The notes beneath the pieces were generated by a model. It was given only the letters and a program-made list of their open reading frames with translations, had not been told where the DNA came from and searched no databases. The translations under genes and the position numbers were made by a program. Below are positions 16,502 to 24,485 of a DNA stretch of 64,000 bases, piece by piece. Source of the DNA: Rs1 sp000416275 (GTDB lineage: Bacteria > Pseudomonadota > Gammaproteobacteria > Pseudomonadales > Balneatricaceae); assembly GCA_965243635.1 (NCBI GenBank), contig OZ251574.1, positions 3,906,001-3,970,000 on the forward strand. Direction: 5' to 3'. Each line of letters opens with the position of its first letter. Position 1 is the stretch's first letter.

Positions 16502-17308
16502 ATGAGCAAGCAATCATTCATTCCCTTAGTTGGTCTTATTAGCTGCCTTACTATCACCTCCGTCTCTGCTGATTATTTATCCAGAGCACAGACAGCTATA
16601 GATCAGCAAGATTATAAAACAGCGCTCAAAGAACTCAGCCCCGCTGTTCGTGGCGGCAAGGCGGCTGCCACCAACTTGATGGGTAAGATGTATCAAAATG
16701 GCTGGGGAGTTCCCTCGGATATAGACAGAGCTAAATCCTTTTATAAAAAAGGGGCGTTTTCAGGTCATATCGACAGCGTCAACAGCTTGAAAGCACTGGC
16801 CGATATCCAGTATTTAAAAGAGTTAGATATAACCAAGAAAAAAGCTAAGGCCGGCAATGCGACCGCGCAAAACCGCCTGGGAGAAATGCTCGAATTCGGA
16901 TTTGGTATCAAGCGCGATCTCAAGGCGGCATTCGATCAATACCAGCTAGCGGCAGATCAAGGCTATGTTTCTGCACAGCACAATTTAGGTCGTAGCTACA
17001 ATTTTGGAACTGGGGTTAAACAAGACTTCGCAGTCGCGGAAAACTGGTACCGAATTGCCGCTAATAAAGGCTACCACAAATCCATGTTCTACCTGGGCAC
17101 TCTCTACGCCACTGACCATGGAAAAGACCACAGCAACCATCAAGACATTATCGCTTTTGCCTGGATGAACAATGCTGCCGCCCTCGGAGACAAGACTGCC
17201 GCATCTATCGAAAATCGATTGTTAATGAAACTCGATGAACAGCAAATGGTGGTCGCCAAAAAACTGGCCGATCAATACAAGAAAAATTACGTAACACCTT
17301 TTCAATAA
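16502..17308 (+). CDS. Secreted Sel1-repeat (TPR-like) protein
   Basis: From MSKQSFIPLVGLISCLTITSV the 268-residue protein has a Sec signal peptide ending near VSA (about residue 23). Sel1-like repeats follow: AATNLMGKMYQNGWGVPSDIDRAKSFYKKGA, then AQNRLGEMLEFGFGIKRDLKAAFDQY, then AQHNLGRSYNFGTGVKQDFAVAENWY, then a weaker fourth (each starts near residues 52, 116, 152 and 186 and is read here only in part). These helical pairs make protein-binding solenoids, often in the periplasm. The start at 16502 is chosen because AGGA lies 10 bases before it. Partner unknown. Confidence 0.82.
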   Translation: MSKQSFIPLVGLISCLTITSVSADYLSRAQTAIDQQDYKTALKELSPAVRGGKAAATNLMGKMYQNGWGVPSDIDRAKSFYKKGAFSGHIDSVNSLKALADIQYLKELDITKKKAKAGNATAQNRLGEMLEFGFGIKRDLKAAFDQYQLAADQGYVSAQHNLGRSYNFGTGVKQDFAVAENWYRIAANKGYHKSMFYLGTLYATDHGKDHSNHQDIIAFAWMNNAAALGDKTAASIENRLLMKLDEQQMVVAKKLADQYKKNYVTPFQ

Positions 17309-17355
17309 ACCGACGCTGCGCTCCCAGCAATTAATTATTATGCTGGGAGTTAGCT

Positions 17356-17561
17356 AGAGACCTCTGCTAAACATTGCGAGCGAAGATAATACCAGGCAAA
17401 AAACGGCGAGATAGCGGAGTCAGTGTGCCCCTCACTTTGGGTACAGCGCGCCCTTCTTTCATGGGTATTGCTGGTGTAAATAAGCCTATTGAGCCAGTTT
17501 TTAACCCCGTATTACCGAGCGCAGTTATCATACCCTCTGGGTAAGTTATGCAGAGGTCTCA
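17356..17561. repeat. MITE-like element, family 2, copy 1
   Basis: AGAGACCTCTGCTAAAC at 17356 is mirrored by GTTATGCAGAGGTCTC ending at 17560, giving a terminal inverted repeat of roughly 16 bases around 206 bases with no gene. Interior markers are GCGAGCGAAGATAA, AGATAGCGGAGTCAGT and TTTTTAACCCCGTATT. The same markers recur at 20215-20297 (reverse orientation, shortened) and 63063-63247. Confidence 0.7.
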
Positions 17562-17669
17562 TTTTATGTGCTAGCTTTTTGTGCCAATCAACAACCGCAC
17601 AGCATCGACAATCGGCGGCGTTTCCATCGGGAAATGACCGGCTTTAACCGGATTAATAAACAACAACTT

Positions 17670-18104
17670 ATGCCTAGATCATACGATCAAACAAATGTAG
17701 CCCCCGCTACTCTGATGCGCCGCTTGGGCGCGATCGGTTACGATTTTTTAATTATCATCGCCTTAAGCTTCGCCGTAACCGCCGCCTGGATGTTTATCAC
17801 CGGTGCCGAGCAGGCAAAAGGCCCCGGCTTTCAATCTGCGTTATTTATCAGCATTTTTCTATTCTTTGGTTTTTTTTGGACCAGATCCGGACAGACCATC
17901 GGCATGATAGCGTGGCGTATTAGAGTGCAATCAAAAGAGGGCCTCTCAATAAGCTGGACGCAGGCGCTGATCCGCTTTTTTAGCGCTATATTGGCCGCAG
18001 CCATACTAGGATTGGGCTATCTATGGATGCTGGCCAACGACGAAAAGCTGACCTTGCAAGATAAATTATCGCAAACCGAAATAGTATATCTACCGAAAAA
18101 ATAA
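17670..18104 (+). CDS. RDD-family membrane protein
   Basis: From MPRSYDQTNVAPATLMRRLGA the protein has 144 residues. The RDD pattern is visible: an arginine pair with RRLGAIGYDFLIIIALSF (first helix with Y-D), a second helix (ALFISIFLFFGFFWT), then GQTIGMIAWRIRVQSKEG and ALIRFFSAILAAAILGLGYLWM, and a final LQDKLSQTEIV with the third conserved Asp. RDD proteins are small three-to-four-helix inner-membrane proteins, some with ion transport roles. An upstream extension would run from a repeat copy, so I use the internal ATG, although no clear ribosome site is seen. Confidence 0.82.
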   Translation: MPRSYDQTNVAPATLMRRLGAIGYDFLIIIALSFAVTAAWMFITGAEQAKGPGFQSALFISIFLFFGFFWTRSGQTIGMIAWRIRVQSKEGLSISWTQALIRFFSAILAAAILGLGYLWMLANDEKLTLQDKLSQTEIVYLPKK

Positions 18105-18117
18105 GGGGAAAGTTTTA

Positions 18118-18170
18118 AGCTTGTAGCTTGTAACTTGTAGCTTTGAACTTCAAACTTTCTAGCTTCAACC
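18118..18170. repeat. Degenerate 7-mer tandem repeat 3' of the RDD gene
   Basis: About seven head-to-tail units related to AGCTTGT (AGCTTGT, AGCTTGT, AACTTGT, AGCTTTG, AACTTCA, then two more diverged ones) lie directly after the RDD stop and before the convergent PfpI gene. Confidence 0.6.
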
Positions 18171-18209
18171 ATCCTCTATCTCAGCGGTCACAAATACTTG
18201 GCTATATTC

Positions 18210-18785
18210 TCAACGGTCATAGCCACGTATTTTTCCTTCTCCCCTACCGGTGCGACATAATCGATAGCATTTTTTTGCCGCCTCCGGCCCCTCAGCTTTA
18301 GCAATTAACCACGCCGCTAAATATTGCGAGGCCATGCAGCCACCCGCTGTTGCAATGTTACCGCTGGCGAAGAAAGGCTGATTGAGCACTGTTACCCCCG
18401 CCTCTTCGACCCAAGGTTTAGTGGTTAGATCAGTGCATGCAGGAATTGTATCTAACAGTCCCAGTTTTGCTAGAATCAAAGCCCCTGAACACTGTGCAGC
18501 TAATAACTGGCGAGAGGGGTCGAGTTGCAGCTGTTTCATCAACTCAGGATCCGCTCTTATCTGACGAGTTTTGATACCACTTCCGACAATCACAGCGTCG
18601 GCAAAAGACACCTCACTTATTGGAATATGCCGCTCAATGATTAAACCATTCATCGATTCTACTTTGGGGGTTGGTGATGCAATTGACACTCGCCAGCCAG
18701 GTTTTTTAATCCGATTTAAAATACCTAATGCAATCAGTGAATCAAGTTCGTTAAAACCATCGAAAGTTAAAATAGCGATATGCAT
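18210..18785 (-). CDS. DJ-1/PfpI (class I GATase-like) family protein
   Basis: The 191-residue protein starts MHIAILTFDGFNELDSLIAL, with the conserved Glu at residue 13, and has the nucleophile elbow AAQCSGALILAKLGLL (cysteine near residue 99). A late SGNIATAGGCMASQYLAAWL block (about 142-161) follows. This is the ThiJ/DJ-1/PfpI fold, which includes chaperone-like deglycases, proteases and isonitrile hydratases; the exact activity is not readable. It is divergent from a MocR-type regulator with a shared 95-base promoter region, so it is the likely target of that regulator. Confidence 0.87.
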   Translation of the reverse strand: MHIAILTFDGFNELDSLIALGILNRIKKPGWRVSIASPTPKVESMNGLIIERHIPISEVSFADAVIVGSGIKTRQIRADPELMKQLQLDPSRQLLAAQCSGALILAKLGLLDTIPACTDLTTKPWVEEAGVTVLNQPFFASGNIATAGGCMASQYLAAWLIAKAEGPEAAKKCYRLCRTGRGEGKIRGYDR

Positions 18786-18880
18786 ACAGAGGTCTCCTAT
18801 AATATTTTCATCTATTGTTAAACCTCAGCATATCTTTTAAAATCTAAACAATAAAATTATTGTCATGGATACAATTTGCT

Positions 18881-20215
18881 ATGCCCAGTCCTAAGTACAA
18901 GCGCATTGTTGATGAAATCACTATTAAGATTAGTAATGGCGAACTACCGCCAGGCTGCAAACTGCCAACTCATCGAAGCTTAGCTGCGCAGCACAAAATC
19001 GCGTTAGTTACCGCCTCGAGAGTGTATGCTGAATTGCAAAACAGTGGATTAGTGAGCTCCGAGGTTGGTCGCGGCACCTTTGTTCGTGAGACTGCACTTC
19101 CTCTAGGCAATGGCATAGATCAACCCGCTGCAACAAAAGGGCTTATTGATCTTAATTTTAACTCTCCCTCCCTGCCAAACCAAACTCAATTATTGCGTGA
19201 TAGCTTGCGAAAGCTCTCCCTGTCTGGAGACCTAGCAACACTTTTACACTATCAGCCGCATGCTGGTCGAAAACACGAGCGCGCAATCGTAGCCAAACAT
19301 CTACAGGCCAGTGGCGTGCATGTCAGCGCCCAACAAGTTTTAATTGTTAGTGGCGCTCAGCACGGTTTAGCTTGCACTGTTATGAGCTTGCTAAAGCCTG
19401 GAGATGTGGTAGTGACAGACGCTTTAACATATCCAGGGTTTAAAGTATTAGCACAAGTGCACCGCCTAGAACTTATCGCCATACCAGTTAACTCCCATGG
19501 CCCCGACCTAGAGGCGCTGGCCAGCGTTTGCCAACAACGCCAAGTACGTGCCATATACACCATGCCTACTATGCACAATCCTTTGGGCTGGGTGCTTAAT
19601 CTGCAGCAGCGCCAGCGAATTGTAGCTATAGCAAAACAACATAAATTACTGATCATTGAAGATGCAGCCTATGCGTTTCTGGCAGAAAACCCACCGCCAC
19701 CGCTAATTAGTTTATCTGCTGATAATTGTGTTTATATCTCTGGTGTTTCTAAGAGTATCGCAACAGGATTGCGGGTAGGCTACATAGCAGCCCCCGAGAA
19801 ATGGGTGACAAAAATTGATCGAACTATCAGGGCTACTACTTGGAACACTCCAAGCTTAATGACGGCACTAGCGTGTAATTGGATTGAAGACAAAACAGTG
19901 ATCAAACTTGAAAATGAGAAGCGCCAAGATGCTAAAAAAAGACAGAGCATTGCAAGAAAAGTGTTTAAAAATTTGGCTTATATAGGCCATCCAAACGCCT
20001 ATTTCCTCTGGTTACCACTGCCAGAAGAAGTACGTGCGGATCGAATTGTGATGGCACTATTACGAGAAAACATTACAGTTTCTAATGCTGAACCTTTTGC
20101 CACCTCTGACATTGTGCCACACGCTATTCGGATTGCATTGGGATCTGTGTCTATAGATACACTCAGCGCTGCTCTGATCAAAGTGCGGGAGTCGATAGAA
20201 AATTACCGATATTAA
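18881..20215 (+). CDS. MocR/PdxR-type regulator (GntR HTH fused to aminotransferase fold)
   Basis: From MPSPKYKRIVDEITIKIS the protein is 444 residues. The GntR winged helix is at about 6-70 (LPPGCKLPTHRSLAAQHKIALVTASRVYAEL in the reading region). A PLP-dependent type I aminotransferase-like domain follows from about 100. Key points are YTMPTMHNPLGW, IIEDAAYAFL with the PLP-ring Asp, and SGVSKSIATGLRVGY with the candidate PLP lysine. MocR regulators bind PLP and amino-acid-like effectors. A TTG at 18860 is an alternative start. The stop codon's final A is the first base of a family 2 repeat copy. Confidence 0.88.
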   Translation: MPSPKYKRIVDEITIKISNGELPPGCKLPTHRSLAAQHKIALVTASRVYAELQNSGLVSSEVGRGTFVRETALPLGNGIDQPAATKGLIDLNFNSPSLPNQTQLLRDSLRKLSLSGDLATLLHYQPHAGRKHERAIVAKHLQASGVHVSAQQVLIVSGAQHGLACTVMSLLKPGDVVVTDALTYPGFKVLAQVHRLELIAIPVNSHGPDLEALASVCQQRQVRAIYTMPTMHNPLGWVLNLQQRQRIVAIAKQHKLLIIEDAAYAFLAENPPPPLISLSADNCVYISGVSKSIATGLRVGYIAAPEKWVTKIDRTIRATTWNTPSLMTALACNWIEDKTVIKLENEKRQDAKKRQSIARKVFKNLAYIGHPNAYFLWLPLPEEVRADRIVMALLRENITVSNAEPFATSDIVPHAIRIALGSVSIDTLSAALIKVRESIENYRY

Positions 20216-20297
20216 GAGACCTTTGCATACTGACTCCGCTATCTAGCCGATTTTTTCCTTGTCTTATCTTCGCTCGCAACGTTATACAGAGATCTCT
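20215..20297. repeat. MITE-like element, family 2, copy 2 (shortened, reverse)
   Basis: AGAGACCTTTGCATA at 20215 and GTTATACAGAGATCTCT ending at 20297 form the terminal inverted repeat. The interior carries TATCTTCGCTCGCAACG and ACTGACTCCGCTATCTAG, the reverse complement of markers in copy 1. It begins on the last base of the MocR stop codon and ends three bases before the first 461-base direct repeat. Confidence 0.7.
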
Positions 20298-20299
20298 AT

Positions 20300-20760
20300 T
20301 AAATATTTTAACTGATTTTTTTGAGGATTAAGGTCTGTAATTTCAGGTGCAGTTTCGCTGCAGCGAGTTCATTTCTTTTTGCGAAAAGCTTCCGCGTCCT
20401 GCTCACGCCCCTTACCTACATCCCTGTAGGCAAAAAAGGAACCGAACCAAAGTGGCTCTTTGCCATCCTTGGCACCGCCAAATACCGTACATCCTGTACA
20501 TAAAAAATTCGCCCTACTATTGCCTAGAGACACCTGCGCTATTTACTAAATTGACGGCCGCGCAGATTCGCCATCCATGGCTCAACTACGCTTTCCGCGA
20601 CGTCCTGTCGCTACACTCGACAATTTAGCAAATAGCTCCGGCGGCAATACAAGGGGGATTGTAGCTCCGTAGCTAGAACCTTAGGGAAACGATATTTTTA
20701 GCTTCTATAATTAAAATCACTAGCGATACAATATGTATTTATTCATATATTTCAGTGATA
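20300..20760 (+). repeat. Large direct repeat, copy 1 (461 bases)
   Basis: The block from TAAATATTTTAACTG to TTCAGTGATA recurs at 23739-24199 with no net length change. It is almost identical over the first 378 bases and more diverged after AGCTAGA (20677). It is non-coding in appearance. It contains small hairpins sharing a CATCC-type core: 20415-20430, 20461-20474, 20487-20499, 20570-20581 and 20597-20611. With copy 2 it brackets lysE, fic and higBA. Confidence 0.85.
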
Positions 20761-20856
20761 TAAATAGCCTGCCCCTTATGTTTGACTTTAAAGTCACGGA
20801 TTCAAGTGATAGATAGAGCGAGACATCACCCACTAATTTTGTTATGCAACATTCCT

Positions 20857-21453
20857 CTAAGCGAACTTAAAAGCAAGGCCGACAGCACAAAGCATTGATA
20901 GGGCGAAGGAAACACGGAGAACCCTCGCTGCTCTAGGTTTTTCAAAGATTGTCTTCAAACCCCCACCGAGTAAAACCCATGCACTATCTACCACTATTGC
21001 CACAATAAAAGCTGTTCCCCCGGTAACAGTATAACTGGCTATAGTACTTTCAAATGGCAGAAGAAACTGCGAAAACAAAGCAAAGAAAGCGGCATATGCT
21101 TTGGGGTTTAATAAATTCAGCATGAAGCCGTCTATTAAGCTTGGACACTTTATAGCATCTTCAGCAGTCTTTACTGGTGCAGAAGCAATTTTCCAAGCGA
21201 TATATCCGATGTAGATAGCCCCAATAACCTGCAACGCTAACTTTAGTTGCGGAACTGTGGAAAGTATCACTGCAAACCCTGTGCTTGCAGCAACTATGAC
21301 TACTATTAGTCCACTAAGAATCCCAAAGAGAAAAGGTATGCTACGTTGCACCCCAAATGTTGCACTTGTTGCCGCTAGCGCTAAGGGAGCTGGCCCAGGT
21401 GAACCTAGCAACAATGCAGTGGCTGTAATTAGCATGATAGTTTGCTCAAACAT
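20857..21453 (-). CDS. LysE/RhtB-family amino-acid exporter
   Basis: From MFEQTIMLITATALLLGSPGPA the 198-residue protein is an inner-membrane translocator with about six helices. The N-terminal GSPGPAPLALAATSATFGVQRSI block and the LNLLNPKAYAAFFALFSQF helix (about 119-137) are LysE-family signatures. It would export an amino acid or derivative such as homoserine, threonine or lysine; the substrate is unknown. AAGGA lies 6 bases before this ATG, so I prefer it to the longer start at 21489. It lies inside the segment bounded by the two large direct repeats. Confidence 0.85.
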   Translation of the reverse strand: MFEQTIMLITATALLLGSPGPAPLALAATSATFGVQRSIPFLFGILSGLIVVIVAASTGFAVILSTVPQLKLALQVIGAIYIGYIAWKIASAPVKTAEDAIKCPSLIDGFMLNLLNPKAYAAFFALFSQFLLPFESTIASYTVTGGTAFIVAIVVDSAWVLLGGGLKTIFEKPRAARVLRVSFALSMLCAVGLAFKFA

Positions 21454-21851
21454 AATCATTCCTTTTTTATTCATTGTTGACAATAACATAGTAATTATTG
21501 TTATTTCGAAACAATAATTACTTATTATAGCAATATTGTCGACAATTTAGTGGTTTTAATTATAAACATAAAAAATAGGGTTAGGTTTTTTCTTTAGAGT
21601 AAAAAACAATACCTATCCACTTTTTTTAAACTGAAAACTAATGACAATCCATTGTATTTTATACAATTATCTATTAACAATAGTGCCATTCCACTCTGAT
21701 TCCATTGATTTAAGAGGCGAGTTAAATAAGAGATGATGAATGGATTCTGTAAAAGCTACCTTCTTAGTGTTGATTTAGTTATGAAACTCAGTAATATACA
21801 ACTCACTAAACGCAATTTGTACATATAAGTGCGTTATATGAGGATAGTAAC
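21454..21851. other. AT-rich gap between lysE and fic
   Basis: This divergent promoter region has no credible open frame. It contains inverted AT-rich words such as TTGTTGACAATAACATAGTA near 21473 and CAATATTGTCGACAATT near 21530, the latter being a TTGTCGACAA palindrome that could be an operator. No repeat copy was seen. Confidence 0.3.
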
Positions 21852-23213
21852 ATGATCGTACACCCGCCCGAAGTTAATAACAATTGGTTCTCAATAGTTC
21901 AGAAACAAGGGTTTCTGGATGATTTTATGCCTTTATTTAAAGTGATAGATGATAAAGGTAGGTATCTTCACTGGGACGAACTCCGGCACAGAATAGGCAA
22001 TAAAGACCATACATTAGTATGGTCGGCTGTCAAAAGTGCAAGAATGCCCGGCTCGCAGATGCTCTCAGGTATCCCTTTTTCTACAAAAGATGAAATACCA
22101 ACCGTTAACATAATTCCATCTATTAGCCGCAGGTGCTCTTTTGTAGATAACTGGTGCTCGGGACCTGCTTTTAATGCAATGTTAGGTGCACTTGCAGCTC
22201 ATGAATATTTTATTGAAGATTTGGTAGAAGAAGAGTCTATTGCTTCTAGCCAGTTAGAAGGAGCCTCCACAACTAGACGAGTCGCAAAAGAAATGCTTCA
22301 GTCTAAAAGGGAACCGAGAAACCCTGATGAAAAAATGATCTTCGGTAACTTTAAAATGATGCAGTTCGCTTGGACAAATCGAGACAAGAATTTATCTCTA
22401 AGCCTGATAAAAGAATTACACAGTATTGGAACAGAAGGAATCGATGATGAAAAATACACTCCAGGAACTTTTCGGACGGATAATAGTGTTTATGTGTCAG
22501 ACAATAAGGGAGATGTGCTTCATCAACCGCCAAGCTGCGACAAAATTGATGCCCGGCTGTCCATACTTTGTGACTGGGGAAATATTGACCACAGCTCATT
22601 GAATACCAAGGATTATATTCATCCTCTAGTAAAGGCAATTATTTTGCATTTTTCAATAGGATATGAGCACCCTTTCAATGATGGAAACGGGAGGGTAGCC
22701 AGGGCTTTGTTCTATTGGCACATGTTTAAGTATGGCTATAAGTCCTTCAAATACATATCTATATCCAAGCTATTTAAAAAGGATCCCATTAAATACGGAA
22801 AATCTTATCTCTATACTGAATCTGACAAATACGATTTGACATATTTTATTGATTATCAATGTCAGGTGATAGAGAAAGTAGCTTCCGACTTTGTTGATTA
22901 TATTCAATCTACCATTAATGAAAGAAATAATTTCAACATGTGGCTCTTTAATACTAGGATTTCCAATAACTTAAATGATCGCCAAAGAGCAGTCCTGCAG
23001 ACAATGGGAGACAAGTGTAAGAAGGCTTTTACAACAAAATATTTGGAGGAGGCTTATGGTGTATCAAACAATACAGCTCGAAAAGACCTCGCCGGCTTAG
23101 TTAAGCTTGGGTTTTTAAAAGAAAACAAAACCGGTAAACCTATAACCTTCACCGGCGCCCTTGGGTACAGTGATCTAAAAGCACTAAGATCTACAATTGT
23201 TGATACTTATTGA
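21852..23213 (+). CDS. Fic-domain protein (class II, with N-terminal inhibitory helix and C-terminal wHTH)
   Basis: The 453-residue protein has the Fic motif HPFNDGNGRVARALFYW (about 277-293), with catalytic His, Asp and Arg. An inhibitory S-x-x-x-E-G helix is seen as SSQLEGASTTR (about 132-142), so the enzyme should be auto-inhibited until relieved. The C-terminal 80 residues contain a winged helix (KAFTTKYLEEAYGVSNNTARKDL and on to LGFLKEN, read in part). Such Fic proteins transfer AMP to target proteins and may bind their own promoter. It shares the direct-repeat-bounded segment with lysE and a broken HigBA pair. No separate antitoxin is needed. Confidence 0.92.
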   Translation: MIVHPPEVNNNWFSIVQKQGFLDDFMPLFKVIDDKGRYLHWDELRHRIGNKDHTLVWSAVKSARMPGSQMLSGIPFSTKDEIPTVNIIPSISRRCSFVDNWCSGPAFNAMLGALAAHEYFIEDLVEEESIASSQLEGASTTRRVAKEMLQSKREPRNPDEKMIFGNFKMMQFAWTNRDKNLSLSLIKELHSIGTEGIDDEKYTPGTFRTDNSVYVSDNKGDVLHQPPSCDKIDARLSILCDWGNIDHSSLNTKDYIHPLVKAIILHFSIGYEHPFNDGNGRVARALFYWHMFKYGYKSFKYISISKLFKKDPIKYGKSYLYTESDKYDLTYFIDYQCQVIEKVASDFVDYIQSTINERNNFNMWLFNTRISNNLNDRQRAVLQTMGDKCKKAFTTKYLEEAYGVSNNTARKDLAGLVKLGFLKENKTGKPITFTGALGYSDLKALRSTIVDTY

Positions 23214-23301
23214 TCTTCTGCCCTAGCAACCTGACCCCGTTATTTTCTAGCGCCCTTACATGAGGACTTTTCGCCAAAGCTGCCTGACAAACTGCCGATA
23301 A

Positions 23302-23424
23302 AAACATCAGTATAATGAGGATAGAAAAGATATTTGGTCTGTCCGAGTAAGTGGGAATTGGCGAATAACGTATAGGTTTACAGGACGTGATGTTGAAATA
23401 GTAAATTATGAGGACTACCACTAA
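23302..23424 (+). pseudogene. higB: Truncated HigB-type toxin remnant
   Basis: After a stop at 23299-23301 the frame reads KHQYNEDRKDIWSVRVSGN and continues WRITYRFTGRDVEIVNYEDYH to TAA at 23422-23424, the C-terminal 40 residues of a RelE/HigB toxin. The full toxin is about 90 residues, so the N-terminal half is missing and no start codon is present. Its stop overlaps the HigA start (TAATG), the normal higBA arrangement. The toxin is therefore probably inactive while the antitoxin survives. Confidence 0.75.
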
Positions 23425-23720
23425 TGGCTATGTTTAATCCCGCTCATCCGGGAGAAATATTAAAAGAGTTACTGATCGACTCCTTAGAGTTAACGATCAC
23501 TGACGTTGCTCAGCATCTTGATGTGAGTCGTAAGACTTTATCTAAAATTTTGAATGCTAAAGGATCTATAACACCCGTAATGGCGGTACGTCTAGAATTG
23601 GCTTTTGGCAAACCATCAGCAGATCATTGGCTTCGTTTACAGAACGCGCATGATTTATGGCAAACAAGACAAGAGCAAAAGTCATTGCATGTTTCTCCAT
23701 ATAACTTTCAAATGGCGTAA
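23424..23720 (+). CDS. higA: HigA-family antitoxin (XRE HTH)
   Basis: The 98-residue protein starts MAMFNPAHPGEILKELLID, the HigA hallmark PAHPGE. The helix-turn-helix is at about 28-60 (ITDVAQHLDVSRKTLSKILN), followed by MAVRLELAFGKPSADHWLRLQ. HigA binds its operator and neutralises HigB. Here the upstream toxin gene is truncated, so HigA is an orphan or remnant that may still act as a regulator. The gene ends 18 bases before the second large direct repeat. Confidence 0.9.
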   Translation: MAMFNPAHPGEILKELLIDSLELTITDVAQHLDVSRKTLSKILNAKGSITPVMAVRLELAFGKPSADHWLRLQNAHDLWQTRQEQKSLHVSPYNFQMA

Positions 23721-23738
23721 TGCGGCTTAACAAGTGAC

Positions 23739-24199
23739 TAAATATTTTAACTGATTTTTTTAAGGATTAAGGTCAAGTAATTTCAGGTGCAGTTTCGCTG
23801 CAGCGAGTTCATTTCTTTTTGCGAAAAGCTTCCGCGTCCTGCTCACGCCCCTTACCTACATCCCTGTAGGCAAAAAAGAAACAGAACCAAAGTGGCTCTT
23901 TGCCATCCTTGGCACCGCTAAATACCGTACATCCTGTACATAAAAATTTCGCCCTACTATTGCCTAGAGACACCTGCGCTATTTACTAAATTGACGGCCG
24001 CGCAGATTCGCCATCCATGGCTCAACTACGCTTTCCGCGACGTCCTGTCGCTACACTCGCCAATTTAGCAAATAGCTCCGGCGGCAATACAAGGGGGATT
24101 GTAGCTCCGTAGCTAGATCTTTGCAGAAACGATACTTTTAGCATCTTTAATTAAAATATCTAGTCATATAATCTGGTTTGTCCGCATATTTTAGTGATA
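23739..24199 (+). repeat. Large direct repeat, copy 2 (461 bases)
   Basis: This is the same orientation and length as 20300-20760, offset by 3439 bases. It is nearly identical through AGCTAGA, then diverged. The five small hairpins are conserved at the same offsets. It is bounded on the left by higA and on the right by an AT-rich 286-base gap (24200-24485) with no recognisable gene, which must contain the promoter of the three-gene cassette. Confidence 0.85.
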
Positions 24200-24485
24200 C
24201 AAGCTGTCTATCCTATATATTCTGCTTTTATAGGTTTTAGGCTTAATGCAGTGCCATTCGACCTACCCCCATATTTTCCTGAATCATATGCCCTAGCCTT
24301 TTATGATTATTAAGTAAATAGCTATAAAATAGTTCATTTTTAGCCCTTAGCTTATAAATTATTTTATTAAGATAACATTTATGTATATACTCATATTCTG
24401 TAAATTATTCGTAGTATAAGTAAGGTTGGCCTTTTTGAATTAGCGGCTAATCCACCACTGTAATTTTATTTATGTAGAGTTCAAT

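Noticed and set aside
20415..20611. CRISPR array
   Set aside because: The hairpins are short, have different arms and irregular spacing, and there are no cas genes in the window.
20347..20628. Open frames inside the first direct repeat
   Set aside because: They overlap palindromes and have no ribosome site or recognisable protein pattern. The second repeat copy has substitutions that do not favour synonymous sites.
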